Assembly (NCBI RefSeq): GCF_016107305.1
Contig: NZ_RCVR01000024.1
Span: forward strand, 26,290 to 90,289
Length of the DNA stretch: 64,000 bases
Source: Roseomonas sp. KE2513
Lineage (GTDB): Bacteria; Pseudomonadota; Alphaproteobacteria; Acetobacterales; Acetobacteraceae
Reading direction: 5' to 3'
Part shown: piece after piece, positions 34,430 through 43,297 of the stretch
Position numbering within the stretch: position 1 is the first letter of the stretch
Layout of the letters: each line of letters opens with the position of its first letter
The notes under the pieces: generated by a model
Seen by the model: only the letters and a program-made list of their open reading frames with translations
Told to the model about the DNA's origin: nothing
The model's database searches: none
Program-made: the position numbers and the translations under genes

Positions 34430-35718
34430 CCCGTGAGATGCATCTGGGCTTGTTCCTGCTGGGAACAGGCAGTCATGTCGCAGGCTGGCGTTACCCGGGA
34501 GCCGTCGATAGCTTTCAGGACATGGGGGCGTTGCGGAGGATCGCTGAGACCGCGGAGCGCGGTCGCTTTGACATGATCTTCATGGGCGACAACCTCTATG
34601 CCGATCCAGCCGCCCACCCGTCCTATACGCTGCGTCTTGAACCGTTGACCATGCTCTCGGCACTGGCGTCTGCGACGACGCATATTGGCCTCGGCGCGAC
34701 GGTAGCGACCACCTACAGCGATCCCTTCACCGTGGCACGGGCCTTCGCTTCGCTGGATCATATCAGCGGTGGCCGCGCCGCCTGGAACGCTGTGACCGGT
34801 GCCAGCCCTGCTGCGGCACCGAACTTTGGCAAGCTTCACCCTAACCATGCCGAGCGTTACGACATCGCAAACGAATTCCTGCAGGTGGTGAAGGGGTTAT
34901 GGGACTGCTGGGCGGATGATGCGATAGTTGCTGATCCCGCGTCGGGGCTTTACATCGACCCAGCCAAGGTTCGGCCGCTGAACCATGACGGACCGCACTT
35001 CCAGGTGAAGGGGCCGGTGAATATTGGCCGCTCGCCGCAGGGCCATCCGGTCGTGTTGCAGGCTGGAGGATCGGAGCCGGGCCATGCGCTGGCCGCCGCA
35101 ACCGCCGACGTCGTCTTCTCTGTCGTCCAGGATATTGACGAGGCCAAGGCGCAGTACGCCTCCTTCAAGGCGCGCCTTCCAGCACTTGGCCGCAGGCCCG
35201 AGGACATGACGATCCTGCCAGGTGTAATGCCGGTCGTCGGGCGAACCAACAAGGAGGCCTTCGAGAAGCTGGCCATGCTGCAGAGCTATGTCGATGGCGG
35301 CAACGCGCGCCAGCTGCTCAGCGACCGGTTCGGCCTAGACATGAGCGGCTACGACCTGGACGGACCAGTCCCGGAGATAACGCTGCCGGATACCTACCAC
35401 AGCTTCGCGACGGTCATGCTGAGCAAGGCGCGGCGCGAGGGGATGACGCTGCGTGACATCTACAACCTGACTGCGGCGGCGCGGGGGCATTGGGTGCTCT
35501 GCGGCTCGGCGGAGCATGTCGCCGATATGCTGGAGCGGTGGTTCACCGAGCGCGCGGCCGACGGGTTCAACGTGATGCCGCCCTACTTCCACGAAGGCTT
35601 TGGGGATTTTGTCGATCTCGTTGTGCCCATCCTGCAGGAGCGCGGCCTATTCAGGAGGAACTACGCAGGCACGACGTTGCGCAGCAACCTGGGCTTGCCG
35701 CGCCCCGAGCGCGTCTGA
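34426..35718 (+). CDS. LLM-class flavin-dependent monooxygenase (NtaA/SnaA/DszA type)
   Basis: 430 residues. Uses reduced FMN and O2 to oxidise organic N- or S-compounds. Motifs of the family: GRFDMIFMGDNLYADPAAHP, LSALASATTHIGLGATVATTY, DHISGGRAAWNAVTGA, HDGPHFQVKGPVNIGRSPQGHPVVLQAGGS and the C-terminal GFNVMPPYFHEGFGDFVDLVVPILQERG. Last gene of the importer operon (ATGA overlap with the permease), so the imported ligand is probably its substrate. The separate flavin reductase such enzymes require is not in the operon. Confidence 0.92.
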   Translation: MTREMHLGLFLLGTGSHVAGWRYPGAVDSFQDMGALRRIAETAERGRFDMIFMGDNLYADPAAHPSYTLRLEPLTMLSALASATTHIGLGATVATTYSDPFTVARAFASLDHISGGRAAWNAVTGASPAAAPNFGKLHPNHAERYDIANEFLQVVKGLWDCWADDAIVADPASGLYIDPAKVRPLNHDGPHFQVKGPVNIGRSPQGHPVVLQAGGSEPGHALAAATADVVFSVVQDIDEAKAQYASFKARLPALGRRPEDMTILPGVMPVVGRTNKEAFEKLAMLQSYVDGGNARQLLSDRFGLDMSGYDLDGPVPEITLPDTYHSFATVMLSKARREGMTLRDIYNLTAAARGHWVLCGSAEHVADMLERWFTERAADGFNVMPPYFHEGFGDFVDLVVPILQERGLFRRNYAGTTLRSNLGLPRPERV

Positions 35719-35841
35719 GCGGACCCGCTTCGGCGGCGCTGCGGGACTGCAAAGACGGCTGGGGGTGTCTCTGCGCTCGTGTAAACGGCAGCATCCGAAA
35801 CGGTTGCGGGGTGCGGGGGGGATTTAATCACCTAAGCGGCT

Positions 35842-35862
35842 ATTTTCCTTGAAAATCTTTTC
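35842..35862 (+). terminator. Weak AT-rich hairpin after the importer operon
   Basis: ATTTTC-CTT-GAAAAT followed by CTTTTC, 120 bases past the LLM stop in an unusually AT-rich patch. A small stem; it may be a terminator or belong to the promoter region of the helicase gene that follows. Confidence 0.3.
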
Positions 35863-35924
35863 TCGACAAGAAGTCTAAGGGGAATCAGGTTCTTAGGGCG
35901 TCTCCTTCACAAGGAATTCGGCCT

Positions 35925-37907
35925 TTGCCTATCCGTCCGCTTCGGAGCCATCAGCGTGAGGTCGCCGCCATTGTTGCAGCGATGGCGGCGGGCGAGGCGG
36001 GCGGGATAAGGGACATCCTCGCGGCCGTGACCCCAGGAGGAGGAAAGTCGCTCCTGCCCGTGATCGCCGCGCGTGCCCTGATCGGCGCAGGGATGTGCGA
36101 GCGGGTCTGTTGGGTCGTGCCGCGGGACAGCCTGCGCCTGCAAGCCGAGGAAGCCTTCGCTGACCCGATGTGGCGGGCAGCGCTCGGCCACGGCCTGTCC
36201 GTCCGCGCGGCGGAGAACCTGCCGGGAGATCCCTGCCGCGGCCTCGCCGGATACGTCACCACCTACCAGGGCATCGCGGCCGCGCCGGATCTGCATCTCG
36301 CGGCCTTTCGGGCGCATCGCTACCTCCTCGTCGTGGATGAGGTGCATCATCTGCCCGCTCTCGGCCAATCTGAGGCGGGCTCAGGGCACGACGTGCCAGG
36401 TGAGGCTTCGGCAGCCTGGTCCGCGGCCATCGAGCCGCTGCTTGCCCTTGCCTCCGCGCGGCTGCTGCTGTCGGGCACCTTGGAGCGGGCCGACGGGCGG
36501 CGGATCCTCTGGCTTCCCTACCGGGCAGGCTCGGGAGGGAGGCAGGAGGTGGACCTCGCGGCGCCGGATTGGGCTGTGGTGGGCTATAGCCGCGCGCGCG
36601 CTCTGGCCGAGCGCGCGGTCCTCCCGGTCGCCTTCGGTGCATTGGATGGTGAGGCCGCTTGGCTCGGCCCCGAACCCGAGGACGGTGGCGAGCGACCGCG
36701 CCTGGGGCCGCACCGACTGCGCGCGGTGGCGCCGAATGAATCCACAAGACCTGCCCTGTTCACCGCGCTCCGCACCGGCTTCGCTGCCGGCCTCCTGCGG
36801 CGAGCCTTCGAGGCGGCACGACGCCTGCGGGCGGAGCGCAGGGGGCTGCTCGGCCCCGATGCGGTGCGGGGACTGGGCAAGCTCCTCGTCGTCGCGCCGG
36901 ATCAGGTGCAAGCGCGGCGCTATCTTGACATCCTCCGCGGCTGGGTGCCCGTGGCACAGGTGGGGAGCATGGCGCTTGCGGTCTCGGAGGAGCGTGGCGC
37001 GCACGAGACCCTGGCCTCCTTCCGCCTCACCGCCGACCCGGCTGTGCTCGTCACTGTCGCCATGGCCTATGAGGGATTGGACGCGCCGGAGGTCGCGGTC
37101 GTGGCAGCGCTGACACATGTTCGTTCCCGTCCCTGGCTGGAGCAGATGGTCGCGCGCGCTACGCGCGTGGATCCGAATGCCGGTCCTTACGAGAAGCAGC
37201 GCGCCCTCGTCTTCCATCCCGACGATCCGCTCTTCGCCCGCTTCCGTTGGCGGATGGAGCGAGAGCAGGGGACGCGCGCGAAGCCACCTCTCCCGCCGCG
37301 CCAAGCAAGGCTGGCGCTGCCCGGCTGGTTGGAAGAGGAAATGGCGGAGGCACGCGAGCGGCATGGGATCGTGCCGCTGGAGAGCAACGCGCTGGCCCTT
37401 CGCCTGAGCACCCTCCGGCCCGGGCCTGATCTCGCTGCGGGGCTTGCCGCCGCACGTGAGCCGGACGCGCAGGGCGAGTTGCTCGAGCCACCCTCTGCCG
37501 CGGAACGGCGTCTGCGGCAGCGGCTCGCCGAGCTTGTCGCCGCGCAGGCCGTGGAGGACGGGCAGGGAGGCGGCCCCGATGCTTCCGTTTCGCCCGCTCT
37601 CGTGGCGCCTCGCGGGACAGGCTTATTCCACGCCTACAACGCCGTGCTGAAGCGCGCGCTCGGCGGAAAGCCGCGTGCGGAGATGGAACTTGCAGAGTTG
37701 GAGGCGGCGCTCGAATGGCTGGGGCGCAATCGGCTGCGTGACCACCTGCACTTGTTGGAGGGCGACCACCGCTACGGTTGGGCAGCGAGGCGGCGCGGCG
37801 AGTGGCGGCCGCCTGTCGGCCGCCCTGCGACGCTCTGGGGCGGCGGCAGGAAGGTTGCCGACCATCGAGGCGCGACGAAGAGGCGCGCTGGACCGACAGG
37901 CCTCTGA
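35925..37907 (+). CDS. Stand-alone SF2 DEAD/DEAH-type helicase
   Basis: 660 residues. N-terminal RecA-like domain (about 5-190): PLRSHQREVAAIVAAM, phosphate loop AAVTPGGGKSLLPVIA, VTTYQGIA and motif II VVDEVHH, then LLLSGTLERADG (motif III-like). Second domain (about 330-430): GKLLVVAPDQVQARRYLDIL, VAMAYEGLDAPEVAVVAALTHVRSRPWLEQMVARATRV (motif VI region, Arg). C-terminal 200 residues are Arg-rich with GLFHAYNAVLKRALGGKPRAEMELAELEAALEWLGR, like phage- or plasmid-associated helicases. TTG start at 35925 with AAGGA about 10 bases ahead. No neighbour of related function. Confidence 0.82.
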   Translation: MPIRPLRSHQREVAAIVAAMAAGEAGGIRDILAAVTPGGGKSLLPVIAARALIGAGMCERVCWVVPRDSLRLQAEEAFADPMWRAALGHGLSVRAAENLPGDPCRGLAGYVTTYQGIAAAPDLHLAAFRAHRYLLVVDEVHHLPALGQSEAGSGHDVPGEASAAWSAAIEPLLALASARLLLSGTLERADGRRILWLPYRAGSGGRQEVDLAAPDWAVVGYSRARALAERAVLPVAFGALDGEAAWLGPEPEDGGERPRLGPHRLRAVAPNESTRPALFTALRTGFAAGLLRRAFEAARRLRAERRGLLGPDAVRGLGKLLVVAPDQVQARRYLDILRGWVPVAQVGSMALAVSEERGAHETLASFRLTADPAVLVTVAMAYEGLDAPEVAVVAALTHVRSRPWLEQMVARATRVDPNAGPYEKQRALVFHPDDPLFARFRWRMEREQGTRAKPPLPPRQARLALPGWLEEEMAEARERHGIVPLESNALALRLSTLRPGPDLAAGLAAAREPDAQGELLEPPSAAERRLRQRLAELVAAQAVEDGQGGGPDASVSPALVAPRGTGLFHAYNAVLKRALGGKPRAEMELAELEAALEWLGRNRLRDHLHLLEGDHRYGWAARRRGEWRPPVGRPATLWGGGRKVADHRGATKRRAGPTGL

Positions 37908-38287
37908 CGCTAATCGCCCACACTTCACATGAGGACGAGAGCGACATGTTGGAGTCAAAATTAGTCGCCCCTGCTCGGCAGTAAACAACATGGATTAGAG
38001 TCACCCAGTGCTTAACGGTGAAGAATGTCGCCGGACGTCACGCCCGGAGTTCTGCGTGTAGCCGGAACTGCTGGTTCACCGGGTGCGGGACTGTGCGCCG
38101 CGCATGGGTCTCTCAGCATACGATTTTGAAGCTCTGCTGCATTACATGGATGACATTTGAATTCTTCCGCTCGGAACAGCCACCGCAACAAACCCCTGTG
38201 CTGACGACACGTTTTCGAGCCACGCGTGCATGACGGGCGTGCGGCCATACAGCCGCTCCTGATCCTGAACGACACCGGAGTGGATGC
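37908..38287. other. Non-coding spacer, less GC-rich than surroundings
   Basis: 380 bases between the helicase and the cytochrome gene. No open frame has codon-like composition, ribosome site or family resemblance. The lower GC content and several TTGA/TTTGAA tracts (for example near 38155) make it the likely promoter region of the dehydrogenase operon, but I cannot place a convincing -35/-10 pair. Confidence 0.55.
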
Positions 38288-39712
38288 ATGAGGCGTGCAG
38301 CAATCAGTGGGGGCAAGGGTCTTGCCCTTGCCGCGATCGGCTTGTTCGCGGCAGTGGAGGCGAGAGCTGCCGATGCACCCGCCGGTGCCGCCTGTCTTTC
38401 GGATGCCTCACGCGCGGCGGCCGCTCGGGAGCGCGCGCCTGAGGATCAACGTGGTCACCTCGACGAGCTGATCGCGAGCGCCGAACGGGCCGCTCGCGAC
38501 AAGGACGGAGAGGGATGCCGACGCGCGGCTGACGACGCGCTGCGCACGGCCGGCCTACCACCGCTCGCACCCATCCTTCTCTCTACCAGCATGGCCGGTG
38601 AGCGTCGCGGTGCAGAGGCAGCGGTCCCGCCGCCGCCGGCTCCTGGATCACCAGCCGGCAGTGCGCCGGGCAACACCACGCCTGCGGGAGAGGCCGCGGC
38701 GCCTCAGCAAGGGCAGCAACAGGCAGCCGCCCCGCCACAGCAGGGCGCGCAGCAGCAGGCCGCCGCTCCGGCGCCAGCACCGGCACCAGCAACCCAGCAG
38801 CCCGCACCAGCCGCTGCTCCGCCGCCCGCTCAGGTATCGGCTGCCGCACCTGCTGGAGACGCCGCTCCCTGGCTGATCACCGGGCGAGAGCTGCTCGGCA
38901 AGCGGGTCGTGGCGATGAGTAACTACGGCACCGAACTCGGAACCGTCGAGGATCTTGTTATCTCCGGCGCAACAGAAGGGCGGGTCACCTACCTCATCAT
39001 TCGTCCCGCGGGAGCGCGCGGCGGTGCGGTGGCCTCGTTGTTCGGAACGGCGGCCGACGTGATCGTGCCCTTGCAGGCGATGCGCTTCAGCGGACAGACC
39101 GACGCGGTACGCCTCGACGCTACCATCGAGAAGCTACGTGATGCACCGCGGTTTCGGGCGGAGGACATTCGCCGCCTCCAGGACGATCCGACGCTAGGTC
39201 GCGCGCTGGCGGTTTATTATGGCGTGGAGCAGGCGCCGGCCGAGCAGGCTCCGGCGCCTGCCCCGACGCAGCAAGCTGCGGCGACCCCTCCCTCGGCGGC
39301 AGCGCCGACGGCTGCACCGGCACCGGCCGGGACGGCGAATCAGACGGCAGCCGCGCCAGCCCCGGCGGGAGGCGCCAGCCAGCCCAGCCCACCTGCCCAG
39401 CAGGCTGATGCGGGGCACGGCAAGACGGTCGCCGGCCGCGTCTGCACGGCATGCCACAGCCTTGAGCGGGGCGGACCCGTGCGCGTTGGGCCACCGCTCT
39501 GGGGGGTGGAGGGACGGCAGGTCGCGTCTGTGTCCGGCTTCAGCTACTCGGGCGGGCTGCGCAACCGCGGCGGCACCTGGGACGACGCCTCGCTAGACGC
39601 CTTCCTCAAGAACCCGCGCGGCTACGCACCGGGCACGCGGATGGCCTATCCGGGCATTCAGAACAACCGCGACCGCGCCGACGTCGTCGCGTTCCTCAAC
39701 ACCCTTCGGTAG
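38288..39712 (+). CDS. Exported PRC-barrel / cytochrome c fusion protein
   Basis: 474 residues. Signal peptide 1-27 (ends VEARAAD). Residues 30-100 are a small helical region with two Cys. Two Pro/Ala/Gln-rich flexible linkers (about 110-190 and 303-380) flank a PRC-barrel (about 194-290: ITGRELLGKRVVAMSNYGTELGTVEDLVI ... VTYLIIRPAGARGGAVASLFG). The C-terminal domain is a class I cytochrome c: CTACH at 386-390 and the likely axial Met in GTRMAYPG (Met452). Heme is attached in the periplasm. First gene of a three-gene operon with a GMC flavoprotein and its small subunit, so the heme should accept electrons from the flavin. The PRC insertion is unusual. Confidence 0.88.
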   Translation: MRRAAISGGKGLALAAIGLFAAVEARAADAPAGAACLSDASRAAAARERAPEDQRGHLDELIASAERAARDKDGEGCRRAADDALRTAGLPPLAPILLSTSMAGERRGAEAAVPPPPAPGSPAGSAPGNTTPAGEAAAPQQGQQQAAAPPQQGAQQQAAAPAPAPAPATQQPAPAAAPPPAQVSAAAPAGDAAPWLITGRELLGKRVVAMSNYGTELGTVEDLVISGATEGRVTYLIIRPAGARGGAVASLFGTAADVIVPLQAMRFSGQTDAVRLDATIEKLRDAPRFRAEDIRRLQDDPTLGRALAVYYGVEQAPAEQAPAPAPTQQAAATPPSAAAPTAAPAPAGTANQTAAAPAPAGGASQPSPPAQQADAGHGKTVAGRVCTACHSLERGGPVRVGPPLWGVEGRQVASVSGFSYSGGLRNRGGTWDDASLDAFLKNPRGYAPGTRMAYPGIQNNRDRADVVAFLNTLR

Positions 39713-39723
39713 GGAACCGGACG

Positions 39724-40446
39724 ATGGCAGCGCCACCCAGTCACTGCTTCAACCGCCGTGGCTTTCTCGTGTCCACGGCGGCAACACCTCTGGCGGGCCT
39801 AGTCGGCCAAGCCGAGGCACAAACGCCACCCGCTGCTCCAGCGGCCGCGCCGGCAGGCCCCGAGCACGCGCCGCCCGCCGCGGAGCAGGGCGCCCGCATT
39901 TTCCTCAACAACCCGGAATCGGACATGCTGACCGCGCTGGTCGACCGGCTGATCCCGCCCGGCGAGGGCGGACCGGGCGGCGTCGAATCTGGTGTTGTCA
40001 CCTTCATCGATCATCAGCTGTCCGGTACATTCGGTGCCGCAAGCAACTGGTACATGCGTGGCCCCTTCGCGGAAGGAAAGCCGAGCCAGGGTTGGCAATA
40101 CGCGCTGACTCCGGCCGCCATGTACCGCCATTCCCTGGAAGCGCTGGACCGCGTCGTGCGGGCGGAGAGCGGCAAGGGTGTCGCTGAGCTGGATGAGGTG
40201 CAGCGCGATGCGCTGCTGACACGCATGGAGAAGCAGCCCTTCGATCTCAATGGGCTCCCCTCCTCCGTGTTCTTCGAACTTCTGTTGAACAATACCATCG
40301 AGGGCTACTTCGCGGACCCGCTCTACGGCGGCAATCGCGGTGCCGCCACCTGGAAGCAGATTGGCTATCCCGGCGCCAACCCCGTGCGTGGCGATCTGGT
40401 TACGGACAAGACCCCTTACGACGGCGATCCCGTCTCGATCGGATAG
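39724..40446 (+). CDS. Gluconate 2-dehydrogenase subunit 3-family protein (Tat-exported)
   Basis: 240 residues. Tat signal HCFNRRGFLVSTAATPLAGL with a cleavage site near EAQT (about residue 35). Mature core typical of the small subunit: MLTALVDRLIPPGEGGPGGVESGVVTFIDHQLSGTFG, GWQYALTPAAMYRHSLEALDRVV and LPSSVFFELLLNNTIEGYFADPLYGGN. In known enzymes this subunit is required to fold and co-export the flavoprotein, which has no signal of its own. Starts 11 bases after the cytochrome gene; the GMC gene starts 12 bases after it. Confidence 0.9.
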   Translation: MAAPPSHCFNRRGFLVSTAATPLAGLVGQAEAQTPPAAPAAAPAGPEHAPPAAEQGARIFLNNPESDMLTALVDRLIPPGEGGPGGVESGVVTFIDHQLSGTFGAASNWYMRGPFAEGKPSQGWQYALTPAAMYRHSLEALDRVVRAESGKGVAELDEVQRDALLTRMEKQPFDLNGLPSSVFFELLLNNTIEGYFADPLYGGNRGAATWKQIGYPGANPVRGDLVTDKTPYDGDPVSIG

Positions 40447-40458
40447 AGGAAGAACGCC

Positions 40459-42222
40459 GTGAAGGAGATGCCGAAGGCGGACGTCGTGATCGTCGGGATG
40501 GGCTGGACAGGTTCCATCGCCGCCCGCGAACTGGCGGCCGAAGGATTGCGCGTCGTCGGGCTGGAACGCGGCGGCTTCCGCGACACAGCCAGCGACTTCC
40601 CTGCACCGAACGTGCTCGATGAACTGAAATACTCCCTGCGCGGGGCCCTGTTCCAAGACCTTTCGCGGGACGCGCTGACCTTCCGGAACAGCCCGAACGA
40701 AGCAGCGCTGCCGATGAGGCGGTTGGGCGCCTTCCTGTTGGGTGAGGGGCTGGGCGGGGCGGGCGTTCACTGGAACGGGCAGCATTTCCGCTTCCTTCCG
40801 GCCGACTTCCAGATGCTGAGCCACAACAAGCAGCGCTACGGCGACGGCGCCATCACCGACGACATGACGATCCAGGATTGGGGCGTCACCTACGAGGACA
40901 TGGAGCCGCATTACGACCGCTTTGAATACCTCTGTGGCACCTCCGGCAAAGCGGGCAACCTGCGCGGAGAGATCCAGGAGGGCGGGAACCCCTTCGAAGG
41001 CGCGCGGGCCCGCGAGTATCCCACCCCGCCGATGGAGATGGGTTTGGTGCAGCAGCGCTTCATGGAGGGCGCGCGCAAGCTTGGGCTGAAGCCTTACCCG
41101 CAGCCCTCATCTAACCTGTCTCAGGACTACACCAATCCGGACGGCGCGCAGATGCAGGCCTGCACCTACTGCGGCCATTGCGAGCGCTTCGGCTGCTACA
41201 ACTGGTCGAAGGCGAGCCCGCTCACGACCGTGCTGCCGGTTGCGCTGCGTAACCCGAACTTTGAGCTGCGGCTGGGCTCCCGCGTAACGAGGGTGGAGTT
41301 GACGCCGGACAAGAAGCACGCGACGGGCGTGGTTTACGTCGATGCGCTGGGACGCGAGACGCGGCAGCCTGCTGATATGGTCCTGCTCTGCGCCTTCCAG
41401 ATCCACAACGTACGCCTGATGCTGCTCAGCGGCATTGGCACGCCCTATGACCCCGCTACAGGTCAGGGGCAAGTCGGGCGCAACTTCAGCTACCAGACGG
41501 TGGCAACGGCCCGCGCCTTCTTTGAGAAGGAGCGCTTCAACCAGTTTGCCGGCGCCGGTGCGCTGGGTGCCATCGTGGATGAATTCAACGGCGACAACTT
41601 CGACCACGGCCCGCATGGCTTCATCGGCGGGGGCTACATCATCGGCCAGAACACGGGATTGAGGCCGATCGAGCAGCGTGTGCTGCCCGCGGATTCACCG
41701 CGCTGGGGCATGGCGTGGAAGCAGGCGAACAACAAATGGTACGATCACAACGTCAATGTCGGGGTCCATGCGGGCAGTACATCCCGTCGGCAGAACTACA
41801 TCTCGCTCGATCCGACCTATACGGACGATCTCGGCCTGCCGCTCGCACGCATGACGTTCGACTTCTCTCCGAACGACCTGCGGATGCGAAGCTTCATGCT
41901 TGCTCGCGCAGAGGAAATCGCACGGGCCATGAACCCGGACATCGTGAACACCAGCGCGCCGCCCGTGCCGGCAAGTGTCGTACCCTATCAGACGACCCAT
42001 ATCTGCGGCGGCGCCATCATGGGCACTGACCCGTCGAACTCCGCCGTGAACAAGCGGCTGCAGAGTTGGGATGTGCCGAATGTCTTCTCGATCGGCGCGA
42101 GCGCCTTTCCGCAGAACGCTGGGTACAACCCGACGAACACCGTGGGGGCGCTTACCTACCTGTCACTGCAAGGGATCAAGGAGGGATACCTCAAGAACCC
42201 TGGTCGGTTGATCGACATGTGA
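40459..42222 (+). CDS. GMC-family flavoprotein dehydrogenase, large subunit
   Basis: 587 residues, matching gluconate/glucose/sorbitol-type periplasmic dehydrogenases. FAD-binding VVIVGMGWTGSIAARELA near residue 10, GEGLGGAGVHWNGQHFR, and CTYCGHCERFGC (Cys 235, 238, 241, 246), the place where related FAD-glucose dehydrogenases hold a 3Fe-4S cluster. The C-terminal substrate domain has TTHICGGAIMGTDPSNSAVN (His), DVPNVFSIGASAFPQNAGYNPTNTVGALTY (Asn/FAD). GTG start with AGAGGAAG upstream. Oxidises a sugar, polyol or sugar acid and passes electrons to the cytochrome domain encoded upstream. Which sugar is unknown. Confidence 0.92.
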   Translation: MKEMPKADVVIVGMGWTGSIAARELAAEGLRVVGLERGGFRDTASDFPAPNVLDELKYSLRGALFQDLSRDALTFRNSPNEAALPMRRLGAFLLGEGLGGAGVHWNGQHFRFLPADFQMLSHNKQRYGDGAITDDMTIQDWGVTYEDMEPHYDRFEYLCGTSGKAGNLRGEIQEGGNPFEGARAREYPTPPMEMGLVQQRFMEGARKLGLKPYPQPSSNLSQDYTNPDGAQMQACTYCGHCERFGCYNWSKASPLTTVLPVALRNPNFELRLGSRVTRVELTPDKKHATGVVYVDALGRETRQPADMVLLCAFQIHNVRLMLLSGIGTPYDPATGQGQVGRNFSYQTVATARAFFEKERFNQFAGAGALGAIVDEFNGDNFDHGPHGFIGGGYIIGQNTGLRPIEQRVLPADSPRWGMAWKQANNKWYDHNVNVGVHAGSTSRRQNYISLDPTYTDDLGLPLARMTFDFSPNDLRMRSFMLARAEEIARAMNPDIVNTSAPPVPASVVPYQTTHICGGAIMGTDPSNSAVNKRLQSWDVPNVFSIGASAFPQNAGYNPTNTVGALTYLSLQGIKEGYLKNPGRLIDM

Positions 42223-42230
42223 GCAGCTTG

Positions 42231-42272
42231 GGGCGCCACTCCGCAGCGCGGCGGAGATGGCGCCCTTGTTGC
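42231..42272. terminator. Bidirectional terminator between dehydrogenase and Bug genes
   Basis: GGGCGCCA + CTCCGC pair with GCGGAG + TGGCGCCC (8 and 6 bp, one bulged A, 6-base loop), followed by TTGTTGCT on the plus side. Lies 8 bases after the GMC stop and just before the convergent Bug-protein stop. Strong call. Confidence 0.85.
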
Positions 42273-42273
42273 T

Positions 42274-43248
42274 CTACTCCGGCTGGTAGTTGACGCTGCG
42301 AAGCAGTTCCCGCGCCCGTGTGATCTCTGCACCGATGAAGCGCTTGGTCTCTTCGATGCTCTCGGTCACGGGCTCCAGCACCTGCGTCGTGAGGCGCTGC
42401 ACCATGGCCGGTTCGCGCATCGTCTCCTGCATCAACGCATTCACGCGGCTGCAGATCTCGGCCGGCGTGCCCTTCGGCGCCCAGACACCGTACCAGGACT
42501 GGAACTCGTAACCCGGCAGGCCGGCCTCGCCCATGGTCGGGACGTCCGGGGCAAGGCTCGAGCGCTCAGCGGCGGCTATGCCCAGCGCACGGACCTTGCC
42601 GTCGCCGGCTGCGGGTAGCAGGTTGAAGCTTGGATCGATAAGCAGCTGTGTGCTCCCGGACATGAGGTCGGTCAGCGCGGGCTGTGTGCCGCGGTAATTG
42701 ACCATATTCAGGTCGAGACCGGTGCGCCGGTTGAACTCGATGGTCGCCAGGTGGCCGGCAGAACCGAGCGAGGAGATGGCAATGTTCCACTCCCGCGGGC
42801 GGGCCTTCACAGAGGCGATCACCTCCGCGAGGGTCTTTTCCGGCCTCGTTCCGCTGACCACCATCACCAGCGGCGCGCGCGCCGTGCGGGCCATGACCTC
42901 CAGGTCGGTCTGCGGGTCGAAGTTCGCGCCGCGGAGGACCAGCGGCATGACCGCCGTGTTGAAGGCGGAGGCGAGAAGCGTGTAGCCGTCAGCGGGCGCT
43001 TGCAACACCGCGTTGGTCCCGACTAGGCCGGCACCGCCCGTGCGGTTCTCCACAACGGCGGTAGCCCCGAGCTTCTCCTGCAACCGGGCGCCGAGGAGCC
43101 GTGCCAAGGTGTCGTTGGCCGCGCCGGGAGGCCAGGGGCAGATCACGCGGATGGGTTTCCCAGTAGGCCAAACGCCCTGGGCGTGCACCGGCGGGCCGGC
43201 GAGCAGGCCGACCGCACCGGCAGCCCTGATCAGGTCGCGTCTGAACAT
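42274..43248 (-). CDS. Bug/TctC-family periplasmic solute-binding protein
   Basis: 324 residues. Signal peptide MFRRDLIRAAGAVGLLAGPPVHAQ. Bug motifs KPIRVICPWPPGAANDTLAR, VENRTGGAGLVGTNAVLQAPADGYTL, ISSLGSAGHLATIEF, VNYRGTQPALTDLMSG and PDVPTMGEAGLPGYEFQSWYGVWAPKGTP. ATG at 43248 with a strong AAGGAGGAAG site. It closes the IclR-led operon, 49 bases after the DapA-type gene. No TctA/TctB nearby. Confidence 0.92.
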   Translation of the reverse strand: MFRRDLIRAAGAVGLLAGPPVHAQGVWPTGKPIRVICPWPPGAANDTLARLLGARLQEKLGATAVVENRTGGAGLVGTNAVLQAPADGYTLLASAFNTAVMPLVLRGANFDPQTDLEVMARTARAPLVMVVSGTRPEKTLAEVIASVKARPREWNIAISSLGSAGHLATIEFNRRTGLDLNMVNYRGTQPALTDLMSGSTQLLIDPSFNLLPAAGDGKVRALGIAAAERSSLAPDVPTMGEAGLPGYEFQSWYGVWAPKGTPAEICSRVNALMQETMREPAMVQRLTTQVLEPVTESIEETKRFIGAEITRARELLRSVNYQPE

Positions 43249-43297
43249 CCTCTTCCTCCTTGTAGAGCCGGCTTCTTCGGGCCGGCGCGATCGTGGT

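Noticed and set aside
38700..39400. Repetitive Pro/Ala/Gln coding sequence that could look like a DNA repeat array.
   Set aside because: It is low-complexity linker coding sequence without a fixed unit length; not a CRISPR or tandem array.
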